Part shown: piece after piece, positions 25,269 to 34,900 of the stretch
Position numbering within the stretch: position 1 is the stretch's first letter
How the letters are laid out: each line of letters starts with the position of its first letter
NCBI RefSeq assembly: GCF_001696615.3
Contig: NZ_CP032279.1
Location: 3,162,001-3,226,000, forward strand
Direction: 5' to 3'
Length of the DNA stretch: 64,000 nt
Source: Acinetobacter sp. WCHAc010034
GTDB lineage: Bacteria > Pseudomonadota > Gammaproteobacteria > Pseudomonadales > Moraxellaceae
Translations under genes and position numbers: made by a program
Notes under the pieces: model-generated
What the model was told of the DNA's origin: nothing
The model's database searches: none
Seen by the model: only the letters and a program-made list of their open reading frames with translations

Positions 25269-26765
25269 GTGAAAAAAAAGCTCTTATTTTGCGCCCTATG
25301 TTCTGCTCTGCAATGCGCTCATGCCGCAAATGACGACACGCGCCTGCGCTTAGAACAGCAGCTGCATCAGCAGCAGCTTCAGCAGGAGCAAAGCCTGCAG
25401 CAGCTCCGGCAGCCCAGTCCGGAAGATTTGCCCGTAATGGTCATTAACGGCGAAGCGGTTGCAATAGCGCAGAATGCGGCGGATGTCGGCAGCGCTTTAT
25501 ATATCGCCGTCATGCAAAAGCAATGGCAGGCTGCGCAAATTTACCTGCAGGCCTATCTTAAGCTGGAAGGCCATGATCCCTCTTTGGCCCTGTTTGCGCA
25601 GGCCGCTTTAGCGCGCATGCAGGGCAATCTGAAGCAGGCGGAGCAGCAGTTCCAGCAAGCCGCAGCCATGCAGCCTCAGAATATGATGATTAAGCTGGAA
25701 TTGGCCCGCGTGCTGACAGAGCGTCAAAAAAATAAAGCAGCGGAGCAGCTGTTTCAATCCGTCAAAGATCATTTGGCGCAATCTTCAGATGAAACAGCGC
25801 AGAATATTATCAAAACGGTCGATCTTTACTTAAAGGGGCTGAAGCAGCGTGACAGCTGGCAAGGCTCGGCTGCCTTTGGGGCGCGCTATGCCGGCAATAT
25901 AAACAGCGCCTCTGAACGGCATAAAACCATTACATATTATCAAAAAGATCCGGACACCGGCGCAAGCATTCCCGTGGCTGAAGTGCAGCAGGGCACTCCG
26001 GCCGCCGTCGCTGCTGCTGGTTTAGATTATGAAGCGGCCTTAGCCAAGCGCTGGACGCTGTCTGGCAATCACGGCATCGCCGCGCGCGGCTTGCTGTATG
26101 GGCAAGCCTATCCTGAGCAGTCCGATTATGACGAATTGACCCTTAATTTAAATGCCGGCTACAGCTATCAGGATGAGCGCAATCAGGTTTTGGCAGCCCC
26201 GGTATTTGAATATAAATATTATGGGCATGAGGCATACTATAATTCTTTGGGCGGGCGCGCGGAGTGGATGCGCTTTATCGGCCAGGATAAAGCCCTTAAG
26301 CTGGAAGCCGAAATCAAGGATATTCATCACTTGAAATATGCGCCGCAAAGCGGGGTGGAAAGTTCGGTTTTCGCCACGTTCTGGAAAGTGCTGCCGCAGC
26401 AGTGGACGCTGTTTGGCGGCCTGGATTATGTCGACCATAACAGCGAAGAACAGTACTTTACAGCCTATGAGCAGCAGGGAATGCGCTTAGGCCTGAGCAA
26501 GCAGTTTAACGCTGGCTTCAATGCGGCGCTGTTCAGCTCCTACCGCTGGCGGCAATTTGATCAATACATTGCGGGCCTGGGCTTTGATGCGCGGCGCCAT
26601 GACTTTGAACAGAACTACACGCTGGTTTTCAGCGCGCCGAAGTGGGAGCTGTACGGCTTAACGCCTAATCTGACTTATCAATACAATAAAAACCGCAGCA
26701 ATGTGGACTGGCTGTATTCTTATGACAAGCACAGCGTCAGTCTGAAGCTGGAGCGCCGGTTTTAA
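25269..26765 (+). CDS. hsmA: Slam-type (type XI) outer-membrane secretion protein, DUF560
   Basis: The 498-aa protein has a signal peptide (MKKKLLFCALCSALQCAHA), a periplasmic helical TPR region (about 60-190: LKLEGHDPSLALFAQAALARMQGNLKQAEQ... then MMIKLELARVLTERQ), and a C-terminal beta barrel (about 195-498: WQGSAAFGARYAGNINSAS...) ending SLKLERRF with terminal Phe. Slam proteins move surface lipoproteins or hemophores across the outer membrane; here the cargo is HphA next door. The chosen start is GTG 25269, just before the signal peptide; a TTG at 25245 also opens the frame. A weak ribosome site fits low expression behind the palindrome. Confidence 0.88.
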   Translation: MKKKLLFCALCSALQCAHAANDDTRLRLEQQLHQQQLQQEQSLQQLRQPSPEDLPVMVINGEAVAIAQNAADVGSALYIAVMQKQWQAAQIYLQAYLKLEGHDPSLALFAQAALARMQGNLKQAEQQFQQAAAMQPQNMMIKLELARVLTERQKNKAAEQLFQSVKDHLAQSSDETAQNIIKTVDLYLKGLKQRDSWQGSAAFGARYAGNINSASERHKTITYYQKDPDTGASIPVAEVQQGTPAAVAAAGLDYEAALAKRWTLSGNHGIAARGLLYGQAYPEQSDYDELTLNLNAGYSYQDERNQVLAAPVFEYKYYGHEAYYNSLGGRAEWMRFIGQDKALKLEAEIKDIHHLKYAPQSGVESSVFATFWKVLPQQWTLFGGLDYVDHNSEEQYFTAYEQQGMRLGLSKQFNAGFNAALFSSYRWRQFDQYIAGLGFDARRHDFEQNYTLVFSAPKWELYGLTPNLTYQYNKNRSNVDWLYSYDKHSVSLKLERRF

Positions 26766-27220
26766 GGCGCTGCCTGCGGGCTGAGCTAAAAAATCAGCTC
26801 CGGGTTTCAGCCGCCGCATTTTTCAGGCGGAAGTTTATCCGCCACGAGTTCGCGCCGTATATCAGCAAAGATAAGCTATCCGTAAATATAGGCGCATTGC
26901 CGGCAGCCCTGAATTGAATATTTTCTTGGCGAGAGACTTTTACCGCTGTATTTCAGATTGAAATCATTGTTTTTGATGCTTTTTCCCTTAAAGCAGAAAA
27001 ACGCCATTTAAAAAAATTAATCGCTGATTTTTAAAAATATTTTTTAAAATAATCAGCAGTCATCATGTTTTTTAAGTTTATTCCGCTTAAATATCAAATA
27101 AATATACCTAATTCTAGCGATATAAAAACAAGATGTTTAACGCTATGTTTCCACACATTCACTTTGATGGCTAAGCAAAAAAATGATTTGGGCCATCAAT
27201 GCTTTTGTCAGGGACATCTT
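26766..27220. other. intergenic stretch before the TPS pair
   Basis: No convincing gene. The open frame from 27065 is only an upstream extension of the TpsB gene. The last 250 bases are very AT-rich (runs of A and T around 27000-27060) and probably hold the TpsB promoter. A weak hairpin (GAGCT/AGCTC) near 26785 may end the Slam transcript. Confidence 0.4.
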
Positions 27221-28930
27221 ATGAACATTCATACTCAGCGGCTGCTGCTGTGCGCGCTCATTTCCGCAGCTTTGCCAAGCGCCTTTGCCAATACGCCTGC
27301 AATAGATTTGGCCGCCAAAGAAAATGACCGGATTCAGCAGAACTTGCAGGACCGTTTGCGCCATGAGCAGGAACAGCTGCTGCAGTCTTCCAAACCGCCT
27401 GCGCGCATCGAAATCGCAGCCCCTGAGCCGAAGCAGGCTGCAGCCGGGCCGTGCATTGCGGTTAGCCAGATTGCGGTGGATGGCGCTGCGGTTATTTCAC
27501 AGCAGCGGATCAGCAAAATCACCCGGCCCTATGAAAATACCTGCATTGATGCGCACCGCATTGAAGAAATCATGGGCAAGCTGACAGCGCTGTATTTAAG
27601 CAAGGGCTACGCCGCTGCGCGCTTTTATCTGCCTGAACAGGACTTAAAAGCCGGCGTTTTGAAGCTGCGCGTAGAAGAAGGAAAGCTCAGCCAATTGCAG
27701 CTGACTGAGCGGGCAAAGGGCACGCTGTCGCTCAAAACAGCAATGATTGGCGCCAAAGGCGAAGTGTTGAATTTGCGCGATTTAGAACAGGCGCTGGATC
27801 AGATCAACAGGCTTCAATCCAACAATGCCGTGATGAATATTTATCCTGGTGAGCGGCAGGGGGAAAGCATTGTGATTTTTGATAATCAGCCCTCCAAGCG
27901 CTGGAACGGCTATTTCAGCTACGACAATAAAGGACAGGACGCTACAGGCCGCAATCAGGCAGCCTTAGGCTTGGGGCTGGATAATCCCTTTGGCCTGAAT
28001 GATTTGCTGAATATTTCGTATAACCGTTCGCTTCCCTTTAAGCCAAACCGTGAAGATTCATTTTCCGGCAGCCTTTTTTACACTGTGCCGCTGGGCTATC
28101 AAACTTTGAGCCTGAGCGCGTCACGCTCTGAATATGATTCAACGCTGCGGACTGCATTCAATCAGCTGCATTCAAGCGGTGAAACCAATACTTATACAGG
28201 CCGTTTAGACAGCCTGCTGTACCGCGGCTTAAACAGCCAGCTTAGGGCCAATATCGGCTTGACCCATAAAGATACCGCAGCATTTTTAGAAGACATCAAG
28301 CTGGAGGTCAGCAGCCGCAAGCTGTCAGTGCTGGACGCCGGCCTGAGCTACAGCGACCTGCTTCTGGCCGGCGTGGTCAATGTCAATGCGGGCTACAGCC
28401 GGGGCCTAAAGGCTTTTAATGCGCTGGAGGATGCATCCGGCCTGCCTGCGGAAATGCCCAAGGCGCAGTTTGAAAAGCTGACTTACGGATTGAGCTACTT
28501 TAAGCCGTTTCAGGCATGGGGGCAAAACTTCAGTTTTTCTTCAAATTTCTCCGGCCAGTATGCGCTTGATGCGCTGTATGGCTCTGAGCAGTATTCCATC
28601 GGCAGCTTATACAGCGTGAGGGGCTTCAATCAAAGCACGCTGAGCGGGGACAATGGCTATTCATTTAAAAATGACCTGAATTTAAACAAGGCCTACAGCA
28701 TGAGCGGCAGTCCATTGATTGCGCGGCATTATCTGGGTTTTGACTACGGCAAGGTGGATAACAGAGAAAACAGCAGTTCAGTTGGGGAACTGGCTGGAGT
28801 AAGCCTGGGAAGCGCATTCAATATCGGCAATGTCGCGCTGGAGCTGATTGTGACGCAGCCGGTGCGCAAGCCGGATTTTATGAAAAAACCGGATACCGAC
28901 TTCTTTTTTTCAACCACCGTGACATTTTAA
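27221..28930 (+). CDS. two-partner secretion outer-membrane transporter (TpsB/FhaC/ShlB)
   Basis: The 569-aa protein has a signal peptide (MNIHTQRLLLCALISAALPSAFA), a Gln/Glu-rich helix, two POTRA domains (about 75-215, with the Cys pair of GPCIAVSQ and ENTCIDAHR seen in ShlB/CdiB types), and a 16-strand barrel starting RWNGYFSYDNKG. It has the loop motif YSVRGFNQSTLSGDNGY (VRGF type) and the terminal FFFSTTVTF with final Phe. It exports the exoprotein at 28943, 12 bp downstream. ATG 27221 is set by the signal peptide. Confidence 0.93.
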   Translation: MNIHTQRLLLCALISAALPSAFANTPAIDLAAKENDRIQQNLQDRLRHEQEQLLQSSKPPARIEIAAPEPKQAAAGPCIAVSQIAVDGAAVISQQRISKITRPYENTCIDAHRIEEIMGKLTALYLSKGYAAARFYLPEQDLKAGVLKLRVEEGKLSQLQLTERAKGTLSLKTAMIGAKGEVLNLRDLEQALDQINRLQSNNAVMNIYPGERQGESIVIFDNQPSKRWNGYFSYDNKGQDATGRNQAALGLGLDNPFGLNDLLNISYNRSLPFKPNREDSFSGSLFYTVPLGYQTLSLSASRSEYDSTLRTAFNQLHSSGETNTYTGRLDSLLYRGLNSQLRANIGLTHKDTAAFLEDIKLEVSSRKLSVLDAGLSYSDLLLAGVVNVNAGYSRGLKAFNALEDASGLPAEMPKAQFEKLTYGLSYFKPFQAWGQNFSFSSNFSGQYALDALYGSEQYSIGSLYSVRGFNQSTLSGDNGYSFKNDLNLNKAYSMSGSPLIARHYLGFDYGKVDNRENSSSVGELAGVSLGSAFNIGNVALELIVTQPVRKPDFMKKPDTDFFFSTTVTF

Positions 28931-28942
28931 AAGGATAAGAAA

Positions 28943-31900
28943 ATGAATCATATTTATAAAACCATTTGGAATAAAGCTAAAAATGCGTTTGATGTGGTGG
29001 CTGAAAATGTAGGCGCTAAAGGCAAGCAGACTTCAGGCAGCAAAGGCAAGTCCGCAGGCAGTTCTGAAGAAACCTCCCATTTCCTTGCCGTATTGACTCC
29101 CGTGGCTGCCATGCTGTTTGTGCAGGCGGCTTTTGCCAATGTCACGGTGGATGGCAGCAACACTCAAGTGCATAATGCCAATAATGGCGTGCAGGTGATT
29201 GATATTGCGACAGCAAATGCTGCCGGCATTTCACACAACCGCTACCTGAACTATAACGTAGACAAAGCCGGGCAGGTTTTAAATAACGCGGCGCAGACGC
29301 CCGGCCAGCTGACAGCAATGACTGAGCTGGCGGGCAAAATCATGACCAATGCCAACCTGAATGCCAGCGCTAGAGTGATTTTAAATGAGGTGACCGGCGC
29401 CAGCCGTTCCGCGCTGAATGGGCACATTGAAGTTGCAGGCGCCAGGGCGGATGTCATTATTGCCAATCCTTACGGCATTACCTGCGCAGGCTGCGGCTTT
29501 ATCAATACCGATCAGGCAACCTTAACCACAGGCACGCCAAAATTCAATGCAGACGGCAGCATCGCCAATTTCAATATTACCCAAGGCAATATTGCGGTGA
29601 GTGGCGCAGGGCTGGCTGCAGACGGCGCGAGCCTGCTGCGCCTGCTTTCCCGCAGCTTAAATGTGGACGGCCAAATCAATGCGCAGAATCTGCAGGCGGT
29701 TGCCGGCGCGCATCAATATGATTATGCGACGGGCAAAACAGCCGCGCTGGCCGGCACCGGCGCTGCGGCGCAATACGCAATTGATTCAACGCAATTGGGC
29801 GGCATTTACGCCAACCGGATCAGCCTGATTGCGACAGAACAGGGGGTGGGCGTGCGCATGGCGGGCGATGCGGCAGCCAGCGCTGCAGATTTCACCCTGA
29901 ATGCCGCAGGTGAAATTGAATTAAAAAATAAGATCAGCGCTAAGCAGAAGATCAGCATTCAAAACCATTCGGCGCAGCAGCAAAGCTTGAATATTGATGG
30001 CGCTTTGACCGCCGCTAATATTGCGCTTGGACAGGCCGGCCAGCGCAATCTGAATGTAAAGCTTAATCATGGAACACTCTACGCTGAAAACACGATTGAT
30101 GTTCAAAGCCATTCACTGACTGCGCAAGATGCCAAAATTCAGGCCAAGTCAGACCTGAATCTCAGTTCGGCAGCCAGCGCCAGCCTGCAGGGCTCGCATA
30201 TTGATGCCGGAAACTTGAGCCTGAAAGGCGGCCAGCTGACCGCCAATGGCACGCAGCTGAGCGCTGCCCAAGAGATTACCCTGCAGAGTGAGCAGGACTT
30301 AATCCTGACGGATACTCAGGCAGCCGCCAATAATATTGCAGTGCAGGCCGCTTCGGGCAGCCTCACCTTAGATGCGGTGAAACTCAAAGCTGCGCAGCAG
30401 CTGAGCCTGAAAGCGGACAAGATGGCGGTGAATGCTGAAACTTCGGCGCTGAATACGCAAATTCAGGCGCAGGGCAAGCTGACGCTTGGGCAGAATGCTG
30501 CGCTGATCAGCCAAAATAAGACCTCAATTGCAGCTGCCGATGCGGATGTGCTGGGAGCGCTGTACAGCGGCGATGCGGAAATTAACATTGCAGGAAGCTT
30601 AAGCAGCGGCGCCGGCGCGCTGGTTTCGGTACAGAATTCAAATGCGGTCAATGCGCAGAACATGAATTTAAACGGCACATGGGAAGCCGCGGATTTAAGC
30701 TTTAAAGCCGGCAGCCTGCTCAGGCAGGAAGGCAATTTATACGCGCTGAATAATTTGCGGCTGGATGCCAGCGCGCTTGATCTGCATGGAAAATCCGCCG
30801 CCGGAAAGCAGCTTGCAGCGCATGCCCTGCAGAATTTGACTGTGAACCGGCAGGCGCAGCTGCTGAGTTCTGAGCGCATGGATCTCAGCGCGCAGGATAT
30901 TCAGCTGGATGGGAAAGCTGCTGCGGAAAATGCGGTGACCGTGACAGCTGGAAATAATCTCAATACAGGCAAAGATTCAGCCATCCAGTCGAATGGGACA
31001 TTGAGCTTGAAATCTGAAACTGCCGATGTGAATCTGCAAGGCGCGACCTATGCGGATGAACAGCGCATTTCAGCGCAGAATGCCATTCATCTGGCTGAAA
31101 GCGCTTCTGCAATTACAGCGGGGCGGTTAAGCCTGGCAGCGCAGGCTTTGCATAATACCGGCAAAATCAGCACGCAGGCGGCCACCGATGCCAATTTAAA
31201 AAGGCTGCAGAATCAGGGGCAGATTGTTTCAGGCCAATTCAAGCTTTCCAGCCTGGACAGCTTAAAGAACAGCGGCGCAATCATTTCAGATCAGGACCTG
31301 TCTATTGCCGCCTTGCAGCTTGAAAATGCAAAAGGCGCGCAAATTGCCAGCAATCAAAGCCTTGCCATTCATTTGAGCGGGCAGAGCCTGAACAATGAGG
31401 GCAGCCTGTCGGCGTTAAATCAGCTGAGCGTCAATGCGCAGCAGGCCAATGTCGTAAACAGCGGCCAGCTTGCAGCCGGCCTGCAGCTGCAGCTGGATGC
31501 GCAGCAGTTCATCAATAACGCCGCCGTGAATGCCGACAAAGTTCAGGTCACGGCAGCTGAGATTAAAAATACAGCCAATATTTCTGGCAGCACTGTAGAT
31601 CTAAAAGCCAATAAAAACAGCGCCGGCAGCTTAGAAAACAGCGGTGAAATTTTTGCAGCGGACTTGATTGATTTAAGCGCATCGCAGGATATTGCCAATA
31701 GCGGCAAGATTTATACGGTTAATCCGCAGCAGGCAGGCGCTGTAAGCTTGACGGCGCAGCAGATTCAAAACCGGCCTGCCGGCATTGTCAGCACCAATAC
31801 GCTGCAATTGAAAGCCGACCGTATTGCGAATGACGGCCAAATTTCCGCAGATGACGCGGTAATTTCGGCAAATCAGCTGCAGAAAACCGCATTAAGCAAT

Positions 31901-34900
31901 ACAGGCAAAGCGGCCAATAATGCCGGCATTTACATCTACAAGTCCCTGCAGGCGCAGAATTTGGGCGCATTGAATAATGCCGGCGATTTGTATGTCAATT
32001 TAAACGGCGCGCAGGATGCCTCGCTCATTCAGGCTGAAAGCCTGAATAATGCAAATGGCGCTTATTTATTCTTAGGCAATCATGCAAATTTCAGCCAGCA
32101 GGGCGGTAAGGCAGTCAACCGCGGCGAAATTTATGTGCAGGGACTGGATGCGCTGGCTGACACTCAGATCAGTTTTGCGGATTTAGACAATGCTGGCGGC
32201 ATTTTAAATATTGACTGGGCAAAGCTGAATTTCGCGAACAGTTTCAATAACACTGGCAAATTAAATGCGCTGAATGACGCTGAAATTAAGGCGGGCAATT
32301 TAAAGAATGCCGGCGAGATTAATTTATATAATTCCAGCATTGCAGCGGTCAATCTGGAAAATAATAATGCCATTAAAGCATCAGGCACGGCAAAAATTCA
32401 GGCTTCAAATGCAATTCAGAACAATAAGCTGATTCATGCTAAAGGCGATTTATATTTAGACGCCAAAACACTGAAGAATGCTGAAAAATCAGGCATTATT
32501 GCTTTAAATAATTTAAATCTGAATACAGTGCTGACTGGAAAAAATGCATTTGAAAATTCAGGTGATATCTATGCTGCCAATATTTTAACCATCGGCAATG
32601 CGCAAGCGAAGCAAACCGATGTCTGGAATAAAATGAATGCCAATATGGCTCAGGTTTCCGGCGGCAATCTGCAGGCTGGCAAAGGCCTGACGGTTTACGG
32701 GCATAATTTTATCAATAACTATAATGTGCTGGCCAATGCAGGCGATATTCAGCTTGTGCTGTCAGGCAAGTTTGAAAATGAACGGACTTACTACGGCCAT
32801 AAAATCAATATCACTGAAACGTGGAAAACGCCGCAGATGTATTTAACCAGTGACAATGACTGGGGGGATGAATCTTTTAATGACAGTGCGAGCAATACAA
32901 TTATTTATACCACGCAAGTGGCAATTAAAGGCGGCGGTGATGATGGCGTGCAAGGCAGCATAGTCACGGAGACTTGGAAAAAGAGCACAGATGTACAAGC
33001 GGGTGCGGAGCGTGATTACAATACAATCAAAAATTACCTAAATGGAGATATAGGCCAAGCCAAAATTGGCGCAAATAACGGAAATATTATTATCAACTAT
33101 GCAGATGATTCAAAAAACATCGGCGGTAAAATTTATGCCGCGGGTAATGGCGCTGGACTCGTTAATATAAATGGAACTAACAATTTCACTAACCAATCTC
33201 TTGACCTATATCGTGATCAAGTTTTTGAATTAAAATATTTATTATTAACCGATCACAGCAACAGAGCTGGAGCAGTTGTTTCGTTGGATTCAAAAAATCC
33301 AGGAAAAATTCAATTAGATAATATTGATGATGATGGAGATTTCAATCGCTCAAATAATTATATTGATGCTATAAAAGGCTTATCGGGAATTTATTATTCT
33401 TATCAAGACAGCAATACCGCTAAATACACGACTGTGACGGATAGGGCAGATGATGACTATACAGTTACCTATAATGTTAAAAATGTAATTGATGCGATTC
33501 GGAATAAAGTCAAACTTGATGGCTTTAAAGCATTGCTTCCTAAAAATGTTCAAACTGATACTGCGCAGTCTAAAGCCACTGTTACGGGTAACACTGTTTA
33601 TATAAAAGCAAAAAATTTGACCAATGAATCTGAGAGCAATCTCAATCATTTGGCTTTAAATAATGATAAAAAACTTTGCCAGAACCTTGGATTGACCTGT
33701 CAAATTGAGCAGCAGGCAGCAGATAAAAAAGCAAATGCAGATGCGCCTGACAGTGCTGCGGATGCAGATGCGCCGAAGAAACAGGTGGACAGCACTAAAT
33801 ACACTGAAGATGTGCGCATTCAGCCCGTTCAGCCAATCGCTCAGGTTCCGGCGCTGGATTTGACGCTGCCGGTTTCGGATTACGGCCAATATGTTGCGGT
33901 GAAAGATCCAAAGGCTAAATATCTGGTCGAATCCAACCCGCTGTATGGCGAAAATTCCAATGTTATCGGCTCAGACTACCTGCAGAACAAGCTTGGCATT
34001 AACCCGGATGCCGTGATGAAGCGCCTAGGCGACAATGGCTATGAAATGAATTTGGTGCGCCAGCAGCTGATTTCGTCCTTGGGCACAGCCGTGCTGTATG
34101 CCAACAGCTCCATGTCCGATCAAATGCAGAAGCTTTTTGATCAGGCCGCTGATCTTTCCGCATCTTCAAAACTTGAATACGGCAAGGCGCTGACAGAGAG
34201 CCAGATCAGCAGCCTGGACAAGGATATTGTCTGGATGGTGGCTAAGGAAGTAGCCGGCCAGAAAGTTCTTGTGCCTCAGGTGTATTTAAGCAAGGCCACC
34301 ATTGACAGCATCAGCAGCTCCGGCGCTGTGATTGCCGGCAAGAATTTGACCTATCTGGAAGTGGATGCGCTGGACAATAAAAATGCCGCAATCCGCGGCG
34401 GCAATATTGTGGTGGATGCCAAAAAAGACATCAATAATATTGGCGCGCAGATTAAAGGCGGCAATGTTTTCCTGACATCTAAGGAAGGCTCCATCAATAA
34501 CATTACCCAAGTACATACAGCTGGCAGCGATGCAGACCGCAAGACCTCCATTGGCGCCGTATCCAGCATCGTCAGTGACGGCGCTTTAGTGCTGGATGCT
34601 GCCAAGGATATCAATAATATTGGCGCCAAGCTGAAGGCGGGCGGCGCCGCTGCATTAAAAGCCGGTGAAAACATTAATATTCTGTCCATTCAGGACAGCG
34701 AAGCTTCCAGCCAGAAGATTAAAAACGGGCGCAGCACAACCAGCACCGTGACGAATATGGGCTCAGTGATAGAGGCAGGCGGAAATCTGATCCTTGACAG
34801 CGGCAAGGACACCGTAATTAAAGGCAGTGACGCCACGGCCGGCGGCGTGCTGTATGCGAAAACCGGCGGCGACTTTAAGCTTTTAGCCGATCAGGATACT

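Noticed and set aside
33656..33889. Immunity-type small gene on the reverse strand of tpsA
   Set aside because: It is a shadow frame in the tpsA coding region without ribosome site or family match.
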